NCBI GenBank assembly: GCA_026986055.1
Contig: JALSPH010000236.1
Coordinates: 1 to 7,589 of the forward strand
Origin: Campylobacterales bacterium
Lineage (GTDB): Bacteria > Campylobacterota > Campylobacteria > Campylobacterales > Hydrogenimonadaceae
Reading direction: 5' to 3'
Length of the DNA stretch: 7,589 bases
How positions within the stretch are numbered: the stretch's first letter is position 1; each line of letters begins with the position of its first letter. A program made the translations under genes and the position numbers. The notes beneath the pieces were generated by a model. The model was not told the origin of the DNA and made no database searches. It saw only the letters and a list, made by a program, of their open reading frames with translations. Of the stretch, positions 1-7,100 are shown one piece after another.

Positions 1-102
1 AAAAGATTTCGGTGACAAGACGTACGGTCTTTGTCTATCCCAGGTGGGATTTGGTGGAAAAACATAAGCAAAATAGATAGAGAAGAGAGGGGGATAGATA
101 GT
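1..102 (+). other. Upstream edge: probable 3' end of a preceding gene and leader
   Basis: Two forward frames are open from the left edge. One stops with TAG at 78-80 and reads as a basic tail (TVFVYPRWDLVEKHK followed by QNR); the other stops with TAA at 65-67 and ends LSQVGFGGKT. Either could be the C-terminus of an upstream gene; about 25 residues are too few to choose or to identify it. No hairpin terminator lies between either stop and the next gene, so that gene may be transcribed from upstream. A purine-rich Shine-Dalgarno stretch (83-92, AGAGAGGGGG) precedes the ATG at 103. Confidence 0.35.
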
Positions 103-300
103 ATGAATACTGAACCTACGATGAGCCAGATAGACGACTACGATGGACCCGGCAGCGAAGAGACCCGCCGCGGGGTGAAGTGGACTATCATAAGCGGCCT
201 TGTAATAGGTATAATATACGCCATAGCCAGGCTCTATTTTTGGGATATGGGCGTAGATGAAGTGAAGCAGCCCGTACCTACCGATATCAGGAGGTATTGA
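103..300 (+). CDS. Small single-pass membrane protein, unknown function
   Basis: This gene encodes 65 residues and I do not recognise its family. The first third is acidic and polar (two DD/DYD clusters). A basic patch (R22, R23, K26) follows, then one hydrophobic segment at about residues 27-47 rich in Ile, Gly and aromatic residues, and a short polar tail ending DIRRY. The basic patch before the membrane segment suggests an N-in, C-out topology (positive-inside rule). I chose the ATG at 103 because it has a Shine-Dalgarno-like AGAGAGGGGG about ten bases upstream; a TTG at 31 in the same frame would add 24 residues but lacks such a site. Its stop codon overlaps the next start as TGATG, so translation is probably coupled to the flavoprotein gene. 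By inference it could anchor or assist that flavoprotein at the membrane. It could also be an unrelated small protein. Confidence 0.7.
   Translation: MNTEPTMSQIDDYDGPGSEETRRGVKWTIISGLVIGIIYAIARLYFWDMGVDEVKQPVPTDIRRY
289..294 (+). promoter_or_regulatory. Ribosome binding site for the flavoprotein gene
   Basis: AGGAGG, a perfect Shine-Dalgarno core, lies inside the last codons of the 65-residue gene, five bases before the ATG at 300. This spacing decides in favour of the ATG at 300 over the in-frame TTG at 297. Confidence 0.8.
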
Positions 301-1484
301 TGAAGAAGGTTTTGGTGCTTGGAGGAGGATTCGCTGGAGTCGAAGCGGCAATCTTTCTTCGAAAAAAGGGGTATGCGGTCACGCTTATTTCGAATCGCGA
401 CTTTTTCTACATATACCCTACCTCCATCTGGATACCGACAGGTGAAGCGACGATGGAGGATGTGAGTATACCTCTCAAAGAGTTGAGCGAGGTTCACGGC
501 TTCGAGCTTATTATAGACGAGGTCCGGCAGATCTACTCCAAAGAGAGGCGCGTAGTATGCAAAAGCGGCGAGTACAGATGTGAATACCTCATCATAGCCA
601 TAGGTAGCGGAAAGGTGAAACATGAGGGAAGCGAGCACTTCCTCTCTATCTGCGGAAAGCCGGAAGAGGCTTTGAAAATCAAAGATCGGATAGATGATCT
701 GGTCGCAAGGGGCGGCGGAAAGATCGCTATGGGCTTTGGCGGCAACCCCAAAGATCCGAGCAACGTAAGGGGAGGGCCCGCTTTCGAGGTTCTCTTCAAC
801 GTTCACAACCACCTCAAAAAACTTGGCGTTCGAGACCGTTTCGAGCTCACCTTCTTCGCTCCCATGGAGAAGCCGGGGGCGAGAATGGGGCCGCAGGCTC
901 TGAAGATGATGGATCTCTACTTCAAGAGACTCGGCATAAAGAAGCATTTCGGCAAGAAGATAAAAAGGTTCGAAGAGGGTGGGATCCTCTTTGAAGATGA
1001 GAGCAGGCTCGAAAGCGACTTTACGATGTTCATCCCGGCAGGCAGCGGACACCCGGTCTTCAAAAACTCCGACCTGCCGCTGAATGAAGCGGGGCTTGTG
1101 AAGATAAACGACTACTGCGAAGTGGTTCACGACTACGATGAGTCTCCCGAAGTTTACAACGTCTTCGCGATAGGCGACTCGGCCGCCATAGACGGCCCCG
1201 ATTGGCGCGCCAAACAGGGGCATATAGCGGAGGTTATGGCAAGAAACGTCGCTTTCAACATAGATGCCATAGCCAAAGGGAACGACGAGCGCAAAGGGTA
1301 TCTCGAGCATCTGAACATTCTTTGCGTGATGGATAGCGGAGACGGTGCAGCTTTCGTGTATCGCGACGACAAAGGGGGCAGGATGATCCCTATGCCGATC
1401 GTGGGTCACTGGCTCAAGAAGGGGTGGGGCTGGTACTGCAAAAATTCGAAACTAAACAAAATTCCGAGAATTCCGGGGCTATAG
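300..1484 (+). CDS. SQR-family FAD/NAD(P)-binding flavoprotein, cytoplasmic
   Basis: This 394-residue protein belongs to the two-dinucleotide-binding-domain flavoproteins and looks most like sulfide:quinone oxidoreductase (SQR). It opens with a Rossmann FAD motif (VLVLGGGFAG, residues 4-13). It also has a FYIYP segment (36-40), an IIAIGSG strand (98-104), the family-like GGPAFE stretch (158-163), and a second FAD contact VFAIGDSAA (288-296) with D293. Near the C-terminus, C342 in LCVMDSGDGAAF sits where SQRs carry a redox cysteine, and a Trp/Lys-rich amphipathic end (371-394) could bind the membrane. C118 may match the FAD-proximal cysteine. The cysteine expected just before the GPA(Y/F)E motif is R157 here. 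There is no signal peptide, so it is probably a peripheral protein on the inner face passing electrons to quinone. Length is normal for the family. The substrate is inferred; a type II NADH dehydrogenase-like or other sulfur-linked role remains possible. Confidence 0.82.
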   Translation: MKKVLVLGGGFAGVEAAIFLRKKGYAVTLISNRDFFYIYPTSIWIPTGEATMEDVSIPLKELSEVHGFELIIDEVRQIYSKERRVVCKSGEYRCEYLIIAIGSGKVKHEGSEHFLSICGKPEEALKIKDRIDDLVARGGGKIAMGFGGNPKDPSNVRGGPAFEVLFNVHNHLKKLGVRDRFELTFFAPMEKPGARMGPQALKMMDLYFKRLGIKKHFGKKIKRFEEGGILFEDESRLESDFTMFIPAGSGHPVFKNSDLPLNEAGLVKINDYCEVVHDYDESPEVYNVFAIGDSAAIDGPDWRAKQGHIAEVMARNVAFNIDAIAKGNDERKGYLEHLNILCVMDSGDGAAFVYRDDKGGRMIPMPIVGHWLKKGWGWYCKNSKLNKIPRIPGL

Positions 1485-1524
1485 GGCGCTGAGTGAATTT
1501 TCCAATTTTTCAGAGCATCCCATT

Positions 1525-1530
1525 TAGGAG
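1525..1530 (+). promoter_or_regulatory. Ribosome binding site deciding a GTG start
   Basis: TAGGAG lies eight bases before the GTG at 1539. No in-frame ATG gives a comparable site, so GTG is the likely start codon of the following gene. The 54-base gap after the flavoprotein gene holds no clear promoter or terminator, which favours co-transcription. Confidence 0.65.
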
Positions 1531-1538
1531 TATAAAGA

Positions 1539-1931
1539 GTGAGACAGAAGATATTTAAAGAGAAGTATCCCATTTTTGAGATAGAGTTCGATAAAAAGGA
1601 GCCGAAGTTTTCCAATTTGGATGAGATTATAGAGTATTTGAAGAGTAAAATCGACGAACATCCGGTAGCCGTATATATAGCGACGTTCGACCACTATGCC
1701 CATACATCCTCTTTGAAAGAGGGCGAGATAGCTCCCGATATAAAAGAGGCCAAAAACATCGTTTTCTGTTTTGGCAAAGAGCTGCCGACACCGGAGGTTA
1801 TGGCCGTGCGCCCGCGCTCTATCGGTGTATGCGACAGGGGGGACTCTTTCACGGTTCTTTTCATGGAGGCTCCCAACCCTCAGGCAAACGAGGCTATGGA
1901 GAGTTGGGTAAAATCGCTCGTAAAGGGGTGA
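1539..1931 (+). CDS. Conserved 130-residue protein of unknown function
   Basis: This is a soluble protein with no signal peptide or membrane segment. I recognise the overall pattern as a short conserved protein common in Campylobacterota genomes (possibly the family catalogued as DUF6858, from memory and unverified), but no function is known to me. Notable stretches are FDHYAHT (50-56), which could offer His and Asp ligands, VFCFGKELPTPEVMAVRPRS (75-94) with C77, and IGVCD (95-99) with C98. The end, MEAPNPQANEAMESWVKSL (109-127), looks helical. It starts with GTG behind a good ribosome binding site and follows the SQR-like gene by 54 bases in the same direction. Terminator-like hairpins come just after its stop, so it is probably the last gene of that transcript. 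The context hints at a link to sulfur or redox metabolism, but this is inference only. Confidence 0.85.
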   Translation: MRQKIFKEKYPIFEIEFDKKEPKFSNLDEIIEYLKSKIDEHPVAVYIATFDHYAHTSSLKEGEIAPDIKEAKNIVFCFGKELPTPEVMAVRPRSIGVCDRGDSFTVLFMEAPNPQANEAMESWVKSLVKG

Positions 1932-1935
1932 AAGG

Positions 1936-1951
1936 GCCTCCTAGGCTTTTT
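1936..1951 (+). terminator. Weak hairpin followed by T5, possible terminator
   Basis: GCCT (1936-1939) and AGGC (1943-1946) can pair around a three-base loop, followed directly by TTTTT (1947-1951). The stem is only four pairs plus a G-T, so alone it would be weak. It lies five bases after the stop of the 130-residue gene and ahead of a stronger hairpin. Confidence 0.35.
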
Positions 1952-1967
1952 AGGCTGCTCTTTTTCG

Positions 1968-1993
1968 GCCCGCTTTTAGCGGGTGCTCTTTTC
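1968..1993 (+). terminator. Probable Rho-independent terminator
   Basis: CCCGCT (1969-1974) pairs perfectly with AGCGGG (1978-1983) around a three-base TTT loop, and a G-T pair can extend it. A T-rich stretch (TGCTCTTTTCTC and then ATTTTT) follows. It sits 37 bases after the 130-residue gene and before the antiporter promoter, so it would separate the two transcription units. Confidence 0.6.
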
Positions 1994-2023
1994 TCATTTT
2001 TAGATACGCTCTTTCACCTAATC

Positions 2024-2032
2024 TGATATAAT
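2024..2032 (+). promoter_or_regulatory. Extended -10 promoter element for the antiporter gene
   Basis: TGATATAAT is a consensus extended -10 (TG-N-TATAAT). No convincing -35 hexamer lies 16-18 bases upstream, which fits the weak -35 conservation described for sigma-70 promoters in Campylobacter and Helicobacter. Transcription would begin near 2039, giving a leader of only about 14 bases that still contains the AAGGG ribosome binding site at 2043-2047. Confidence 0.6.
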
Positions 2033-2052
2033 AAATCCAAAAAAGGGTGCCT

Positions 2053-3657
2053 ATGACCTATATGACCGTCATTCTTACCGCCATGTTCATTGCAGTGGCA
2101 ATAAATTCGGTCTTAAAAAGAGCCGGCATTCCTACTATCATAGGGTATATCGCTACGGGTGTGGCGATCTCCGCAATATTCGGATTTCACAAAGGCAATA
2201 TTAAAGAGCTTGGCGAAATTGCCGAGTTCGGTATCGTCTTTTTGATGTTCACGATAGGGCTGGAGTTCTCTTTCAGGCAGCTTGTGGCCATGCGCAAAGA
2301 GGTACTGCTTTTCGGTTCTATGCAGCTTCTTCTAAGCGCACTTATTTTCGGATTGGCCGCCTACTGGTACGGGATGACTATGGAAGGCGCCATCATAACC
2401 GGTTTCGCTCTGGCTCTCTCATCTACCGCGATAGTGCTTAAAACCCTCAACGAAACAGGGCAGATACAGGCTCCTTACGGAAGGAAGTCGGTAGGAATTC
2501 TGATATTTCAGGATATGGCCGTCATACCGATACTTCTTATGATCACCATATTCTCCTCGCAAAGCAGCGATATAGCCGGAATGCTTCAGGTTATCGCCAT
2601 AGATGCGGTCATAGTCGGGGTCATCATATACCTTTTGGGAAAATATGTTTTCGAGTGGCTGCTCGGGTGGATCATAAAAGCCGACTCATCCGAAATTTTC
2701 ATGGGAACGGTTCTTTTTCTGGTCATAGGTTCGGCCGAACTTGCCCACCTTTTTGGCTTCACTTATTCCCTTGGAGCTTTTCTCGCCGGTATGATGCTTG
2801 CGGAGACGAAGTACAAGTACCAGATAGAGGCGGAGTTGATTCCTTTTAGAGATCTTTTGCTTGGCCTCTTTTTCGTTACAGTAGGAATGCAGATAGATCT
2901 TGCAGTCGTCTCCAAGAACATAGGCTGGATCGTAGCGGCCGCGTTCGTCATCATGATCGTGAAGTTTTTCGTCATACTCTTTTTCCTTCGTTTTTTCACG
3001 CGCTTCAGAGTCGCCATAAAGACGGCGCTCGCCCTTTCGCAGGTGGGTGAGTTCTCTTTGGCCGTTTTCGCCCTTGCCTCATCGAGCGACCTGCTCGATC
3101 CGGAGTCGGTGCAGATACTTTTGGCGGCAGTCGTCCTTTCGATGATACTCTCCGTTTTCGTTCTTGCAAACATCCGTACGATAGCGGACTTTTTCTATAA
3201 AGAGCCCGAACCTGAACCCATCTTGCACTCGACAGGCTTCAAAGATCATGTCGTAGTATGCGGTTACGGACCTCTGGGGCGTTACGTTTCGCAGGAGTTG
3301 AAAAAGCAGGGGGTGCAGTATGTCGTACTCGAACACGATATTCACCGTATGGAGTTGGGGCAGAGGATGGGAGAGCCTATCTTCTTCGCAAACGCCGCCA
3401 ACGAAGATGTTTTGAGAAACTTCGATGTAGATAAAGCATCCGCCGTTATAGTCGCGGTGGACAACCCCCACCACTTGAGACTTATTTGCGAAGCTCTAAA
3501 CAGCGTAGCGCCCAATGCCAACATCGTGGTCAAAGTGCAGACGGATACTGAGGCGCAGATGGTGGAGGACCTTAAAATCGACCATCTTGTCATCCAGAGC
3601 GAAGAGATGGCCAAACGTCTTGTCGCGGAGGCTATGCGCTGCAGGCTCGGTTTTTAA
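2053..3657 (+). CDS. KefB/KefC-like cation:proton antiporter (CPA2) with RCK domain
   Basis: This 534-residue inner-membrane protein exchanges a monovalent cation (K+ or Na+) for protons. Residues 1 to about 375 are a run of hydrophobic helices with CPA2 hallmarks: GIVFLMFTIGLEFSF (60-74), LALSSTAIVLKTL (120-132), the IFQDMAVIP stretch (151-159) with Q153-D154 of the ion-binding unit, YSLGAFLAGMMLAE (238-251), GLFFVTVGMQID (271-282) and LSQVGEFSLAVFAL (328-341). After an acidic-proline linker (EPEPEP, 384-389), a TrkA-N/RCK domain starts with VVVCGYGPLG (400-409), a GxGxxG nucleotide site, with E427 at the end of strand 2. No separate TrkA-C domain follows, so it is shorter than E. coli KefB/KefC (about 600). 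I chose the ATG at 2053 over the in-frame GTG at 2047 because AAGGG lies five bases before it. It probably serves pH and cation homeostasis under nucleotide control; the ion is not determinable here. Confidence 0.92.
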   Translation: MTYMTVILTAMFIAVAINSVLKRAGIPTIIGYIATGVAISAIFGFHKGNIKELGEIAEFGIVFLMFTIGLEFSFRQLVAMRKEVLLFGSMQLLLSALIFGLAAYWYGMTMEGAIITGFALALSSTAIVLKTLNETGQIQAPYGRKSVGILIFQDMAVIPILLMITIFSSQSSDIAGMLQVIAIDAVIVGVIIYLLGKYVFEWLLGWIIKADSSEIFMGTVLFLVIGSAELAHLFGFTYSLGAFLAGMMLAETKYKYQIEAELIPFRDLLLGLFFVTVGMQIDLAVVSKNIGWIVAAAFVIMIVKFFVILFFLRFFTRFRVAIKTALALSQVGEFSLAVFALASSSDLLDPESVQILLAAVVLSMILSVFVLANIRTIADFFYKEPEPEPILHSTGFKDHVVVCGYGPLGRYVSQELKKQGVQYVVLEHDIHRMELGQRMGEPIFFANAANEDVLRNFDVDKASAVIVAVDNPHHLRLICEALNSVAPNANIVVKVQTDTEAQMVEDLKIDHLVIQSEEMAKRLVAEAMRCRLGF

Positions 3658-3670
3658 CTGGGACGATATT

Positions 3671-3697
3671 GCGCCGGATCCAAACGGCGCCTCTTTG
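3671..3697 (+). terminator. GC-rich hairpin after the antiporter gene
   Basis: GCGCCG (3671-3676) and CGGCGC (3685-3690) form a perfect six-pair stem around an eight-base loop, 13 bases after the antiporter stop. Only CTCTTTG follows, so the T-tract is poor. It may be a weak terminator or an mRNA 3'-end stabiliser. Confidence 0.45.
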
Positions 3698-3764
3698 AGG
3701 ATTCGCAAGCCACTTTTGAAACAGGTACCTATTTGCTAAACGACAAACAACCTTCGGCTTTCAA

Positions 3765-3788
3765 GGGCTCTCTTAGCCCCCATTTGTT
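3765..3788 (+). terminator. Short hairpin upstream of pyrG
   Basis: GGGCT (3765-3769) pairs with AGCCC (3775-3779) around a five-base loop, followed by CCATTTGTT. It abuts the putative pyrG -10 element. It could be a weak terminator for read-through from the antiporter gene, or simply part of the promoter region. The five-pair stem and broken T-run keep confidence low. Confidence 0.3.
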
Positions 3789-3793
3789 AAAAT
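3785..3793 (+). promoter_or_regulatory. Extended -10 promoter element for pyrG-recJ
   Basis: TGTTAAAAT matches TG-N-TAAAAT, one base off the -10 consensus. A start near 3800 would give a leader of roughly 24 bases with GTGAGG (3813-3818) as ribosome binding site, five bases before the ATG at 3824. No good -35 hexamer is visible. The leader is too short for an attenuator of the kind known upstream of pyrG in Bacillus. Confidence 0.5.
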
Positions 3794-3823
3794 TCACAAA
3801 TCTTCTATGACGGTGAGGCGGAT

Positions 3824-5458
3824 ATGACCAAATATATTTTTGTAACCGGCGGAGTTTTGAGCTCGCTCGGTAAAGGGATAACGGCGGCGAGTGTCGGTAC
3901 TCTTTTGAAACAGACCGGGCTCGATGTATCTATTTTGAAGATGGATCCGTACTTGAATATGGACCCGGGTACGATGAGCCCTTTGGAGCATGGCGAAGTT
4001 TTCGTGACGGCCGACGGTGCCGAGACTGACTTGGACCTCGGCCATTACGAGCGCTTTTTGAATGTAGATTTGAGTAAAAAGAACAACTTCACCACGGGGC
4101 AGATATACCACTCCGTTTTGACGAAGGAGCGCAAAGGGGAGTATCTCGGCAAGACGATACAGGTGGTTCCCCATATCGTAGGAGAGGTAAAGCAGCGGAT
4201 ATATGAAGCTGGCAAAGGGAAAGATGTCCTCATCGTGGAGCTCGGCGGAACCGTCGGGGATATAGAGGGGCTTCCGTTTCTCGAGACGATAAGGCAGATA
4301 AAGCATGAGCTTGGAAGCGACAGAGTCATAAACATTCACGTCACTCTCGTGCCTTACATCCAGGCGGCTGGAGAGCTGAAGACCAAGCCTACTCAGCATA
4401 GCGTGCAGGAGTTGAGGCGCATCGGTATCACTCCCCATATGATAATAGCCAGATGCGAAAAGCCTCTTCCAAAAGAGTTAAGAAGAAAGATAGCCGTAAG
4501 CTGCGACGTAGATATGGACAGCGTCATAGAGTGTATGGATGCGCCTACGATCTACCAAGTGCCTCTCAATTTTCTTAAAGATGGCATCATGCACCCGCTT
4601 ATAAAGAGGTTCAGGCTGGCCGAGACGGAGCCCAATATGGAGGAGTGGGATATTCTTGTCAAGCGCATCATCGTTCCGAGGGAGGAGATAACCATAGCCT
4701 TCGTCGGGAAATATCTCAATCTCAAAGAGTCCTACAAATCTCTGACGGAAGCGCTCATCCATGCCGGAGCCGCGCTCGATGCGAAAATCAACATCCACTG
4801 GGTCGACAGTGAAGATATTGAGGAGAAGGGTGTAGAGGAGACTATAGGAGAGGTCGACGGCATACTTGTAGCCGGAGGTTTCGGCGTAAGGGGTGTAGAG
4901 GGAAAAATCGAGGCCATACGACACGCTAGGGAAAATGGTATTCCATATCTTGGTATTTGCCTTGGAATGCAGCTTAGCCTCATAGAGTACGCCAGAAACG
5001 TTTTGAAAATAGAGGGGGCCAACTCCGTCGAGTTCGACCCGGAGACGAAAGATCCGGTTATATATCTCATAGACGAATTCATAGACCACTCCGGCCAAAA
5101 GCAGGTAAGAACTCACAAGAGCCCTCTGGGAGGGACCATGCGCCTTGGGGCGTACCCTTGCGAGATAAAAGAGGGCAGCAAGCTTTTCGAAGCCTACGGA
5201 GGCAAAAAGATCATCTACGAACGACACCGCCACAGATACGAAGCGAACCCAGCATACAGAGAGAGGCTTGAAAAGGGCGGTATGACGGTTTCCGGCGAAT
5301 CGAACGGGCTTATAGAAGCGGTCGAGGTGGAGGGGCACCCGTGGTTCGTGGGAGTGCAGTTCCATCCCGAATTCACCTCCAGACTCCAAAATCCGAACCC
5401 TACCATTCTTGCGTTTGCAAAGGCTTCGCTTTCTCTGAAAAACTTAGAGAATGAGTAG
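3824..5458 (+). CDS. pyrG: CTP synthase (glutamine-hydrolysing)
   Basis: CTP synthase makes CTP from UTP using ATP and ammonia released from glutamine, the last step of de novo pyrimidine nucleotide synthesis, in the cytoplasm. The protein is 544 residues, against 545 in E. coli. The N-terminal synthetase domain (1 to about 270) shows the [15 protein letters not shown]-loop (6-19), the [14 protein letters not shown] stretch (65-78) with Mg-binding D71, and [12 protein letters not shown] (138-149) with E139. The C-terminal class I glutamine amidotransferase domain (about 290-540) has the nucleophile C379 in LGICLGMQ, and H514 and E516 in VQFHPEF, completing the catalytic triad. GGFGVRG (351-357) gives the oxyanion region. 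No key residue is missing and the length is full. The coding region overlaps recJ by 8 bases, so the two are co-transcribed. Confidence 0.98.
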   Translation: MTKYIFVTGGVLSSLGKGITAASVGTLLKQTGLDVSILKMDPYLNMDPGTMSPLEHGEVFVTADGAETDLDLGHYERFLNVDLSKKNNFTTGQIYHSVLTKERKGEYLGKTIQVVPHIVGEVKQRIYEAGKGKDVLIVELGGTVGDIEGLPFLETIRQIKHELGSDRVINIHVTLVPYIQAAGELKTKPTQHSVQELRRIGITPHMIIARCEKPLPKELRRKIAVSCDVDMDSVIECMDAPTIYQVPLNFLKDGIMHPLIKRFRLAETEPNMEEWDILVKRIIVPREEITIAFVGKYLNLKESYKSLTEALIHAGAALDAKINIHWVDSEDIEEKGVEETIGEVDGILVAGGFGVRGVEGKIEAIRHARENGIPYLGICLGMQLSLIEYARNVLKIEGANSVEFDPETKDPVIYLIDEFIDHSGQKQVRTHKSPLGGTMRLGAYPCEIKEGSKLFEAYGGKKIIYERHRHRYEANPAYRERLEKGGMTVSGESNGLIEAVEVEGHPWFVGVQFHPEFTSRLQNPNPTILAFAKASLSLKNLENE

Positions 5459-7067
5459 AGGTCGCAGCAGCCTTGAAGCGCTTGAAAGGCTCACGAAAAG
5501 AAGAATAGAGGAGCTTCTTTCAGCCCGCTTTAAGGATGGCTTCAAAGAGCTCAAAGATCTTCCGAGCCCTTTTGCGCTTCACGATATGGAGCGCGCCGCC
5601 GAAAGAGTGGCCGAGGCCGTGCATAAAAAAGAGCGCATCGTTATAGTTGGAGACTACGACGTCGACGGTGTGGTATCAACCGCAATAATGGAGGAGTTCT
5701 TCGAGCTGATAAACTTTCCCGTAAAAAGCATTATTCCGAACCGTTTCAGAGACGGTTACGGCCTCTCCCCCTCCATTTTGGAGAGAGTCGAGGCGGATCT
5801 TGTCATAACAGTCGATAACGGTATAGCCGCTTTCGAAGCTGCCGAGCTCTGCAAAAGGCGCGGGATCGACCTGATAATAACCGACCACCATACGACTGCG
5901 GAAGAGTTGCCGGACGCTTACGCCATAGTCAATCCGAAAAAGGAGCAGTGCGCTTTTCCCTACCCGGAAATATGCGGTGCGCAGGTGGCATGGTTTTTGG
6001 TCGGTGCTTTGAAGAGCGCTTTGGGTGTCGATATAAAGATGTCTCGCTTTTTGGACCTTCTTGCGGTTGCGGTAGTTGCCGACGTAATGCCTCTTGTCGC
6101 CATAAACAGACCTATAGTAAAGCGTGGGCTTGAAATGATCTCAACCTCTAAGCGCCCTGCGTTTGAAGCGGTAAGGGCATATCTTGGCAAAAGCAGCTTC
6201 GGATCGATGGATATAGGCTTTTCGATAGCGCCGAGAATAAATAGCGCCGGCAGGATGGAGGATGCCGCTGTCGCTTTGAAGTTTCTAAGGGCCAAAACTC
6301 TAAGCGAGGCGAGTAGCGGCTGGCTGAAGCTCGAAGAGCTCAACAGCTTGCGGCGTGCTACGGAGGCGGAAGCTACGATGGAAGCTGTTGAGATGGCCGA
6401 TCCGGACGACCCTGTCATAGTGGTAGCCAAGGAGGGGTGGCACGAAGGTGTCGTCGGTATAGTCGCTTCAAGACTCGTCGACCGATTTAAAAAGCCCGCT
6501 ATAGTTCTTTCGATAGAGGATGGACGTGCGAAAGGTAGCGGCAGAAGCGTCGGGGAGGTGGACCTTTTTTCTCTGCTGCAATCGTGTGAAGAGGAGTTTT
6601 TCGGTTTCGGAGGGCACAAGATGGCAGCCGGTCTCTCGCTTCCGGTCGAGAATCTGGAGCGGTTCAGAAAAAAGATCTGCTCATATGCCAAAAAGCTCGA
6701 CCCCTCCCTTTTCCTGCCGAAAGAGAATCTTCTTGGAGTTCTGCCGCTTTCGGAGATCGATTGGGAGCTTATGGAGCTGCTGGAGCGGTTTGAACCCTAT
6801 GGGGAGTCGAACGGCCGTCCGGCATTTCTCTTGGAGGATGTGGAGGTATTGGAGTCAAGAACTATAGGCGCCGACGGAAACCATTTGAAACTTCTTGTCG
6901 GAAGGGGGGGACGAGAGCTTCAGGCGGTATGGTTCGGGTTCGACAGAGCCGTTTCGAGAGGAGATCGCATCTCTCTTTCCGGCTCTCTGCAGATAAACGA
7001 GTTCAACTCCAAAAGATCGATACAGTTTCTTGTGGATAAGATCTTATTTAAGTATAGAATAATATAA
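5451..7067 (+). CDS. recJ: Single-stranded-DNA-specific 5'-3' exonuclease RecJ
   Basis: RecJ degrades single-stranded DNA 5' to 3' in recombination and mismatch or base-excision repair, in the cytoplasm. The 538-residue protein carries the DHH phosphoesterase motifs in order: IVGDYDVDG (65-73; D68, D70, D72), ITVDNG (119-124; D122), IITDHHTT (142-149; the DHH signature), VVADVMP (208-214; D211) and APRINSAGR (260-268). The DHHA1 part follows with [14 protein letters not shown] (329-342), GSGRS (362-366) and [10 protein letters not shown] (386-395). An OB-fold-like C-terminal region (about 425-530) includes [11 protein letters not shown] (449-459). All metal-binding residues appear present; it is slightly shorter than E. 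coli RecJ (577). Its ATG lies inside the pyrG end (ATGAGTAG, 8-base overlap) with only a weak purine stretch (GAGA) before it, so translation probably depends on termination of pyrG. No GC-rich terminator follows; the next gene starts 33 bases on. Confidence 0.96.
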   Translation: MSRGRSSLEALERLTKRRIEELLSARFKDGFKELKDLPSPFALHDMERAAERVAEAVHKKERIVIVGDYDVDGVVSTAIMEEFFELINFPVKSIIPNRFRDGYGLSPSILERVEADLVITVDNGIAAFEAAELCKRRGIDLIITDHHTTAEELPDAYAIVNPKKEQCAFPYPEICGAQVAWFLVGALKSALGVDIKMSRFLDLLAVAVVADVMPLVAINRPIVKRGLEMISTSKRPAFEAVRAYLGKSSFGSMDIGFSIAPRINSAGRMEDAAVALKFLRAKTLSEASSGWLKLEELNSLRRATEAEATMEAVEMADPDDPVIVVAKEGWHEGVVGIVASRLVDRFKKPAIVLSIEDGRAKGSGRSVGEVDLFSLLQSCEEEFFGFGGHKMAAGLSLPVENLERFRKKICSYAKKLDPSLFLPKENLLGVLPLSEIDWELMELLERFEPYGESNGRPAFLLEDVEVLESRTIGADGNHLKLLVGRGGRELQAVWFGFDRAVSRGDRISLSGSLQINEFNSKRSIQFLVDKILFKYRII

Positions 7068-7068
7068 T
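7063..7068 (+). promoter_or_regulatory. Putative -10 element before the exported flavoprotein gene
   Basis: TATAAT, a consensus -10 hexamer, overlaps the recJ stop codon in a very AT-rich patch (7045-7075), and other near-matches lie close by. A start near 7075 would leave a leader of about 26 bases with the ribosome binding site. No clear -35 is seen. Read-through from recJ is also possible because no terminator intervenes. Confidence 0.45.
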
Positions 7069-7088
7069 ATTTAAAGTGATTCACAATC

Positions 7089-7093
7089 AGGAG
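7089..7093 (+). promoter_or_regulatory. Ribosome binding site for the exported flavoprotein gene
   Basis: AGGAG lies seven bases before the ATG at 7101, supporting that codon as the start and so the long n-region before the twin-arginine motif. Confidence 0.75.
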
Positions 7094-7100
7094 TTATATT

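Noticed and set aside
234..1409. 391-codon open frame on the minus strand opposite the SQR-like flavoprotein
   Set aside because: The plus strand has a recognisable, full-length flavoprotein with a proper ribosome binding site. The antisense frame has no recognisable domain and is explained by the rarity of TTA, CTA and TCA codons in the real gene.
1829..2026. 65-codon plus-strand frame with a hydrophobic end, overlapping the 130-residue gene and the gap after it
   Set aside because: More than half overlaps a conserved gene in another frame, there is no ribosome site, and its apparent hydrophobic tail is a translation of the terminator hairpin and T-tracts.
3658..3823. Possible small RNA or riboswitch in the antiporter-pyrG gap
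   Set aside because: Two simple hairpins are present but no recognisable riboswitch or conserved RNA architecture, and the predicted leader of pyrG is only about 24 bases.
4478..5389. 303-codon minus-strand open frame opposite pyrG
   Set aside because: It lies wholly inside a textbook CTP synthase gene and its translation has no known motif; it is a codon-usage shadow.
5960..6691. 243-codon minus-strand open frame opposite recJ
   Set aside because: The sense strand carries intact DHH and DHHA1 motifs throughout; the antisense translation is low-complexity Ser/Ala/Pro-rich, as expected of a shadow.
7076..7084. GTGATTCAC as a CRP/FNR-type operator
   Set aside because: The arms resemble TGTGA/TCACA halves, but the one-base spacing is far from the six-base (CRP) or four-base (FNR) spacing those regulators use.
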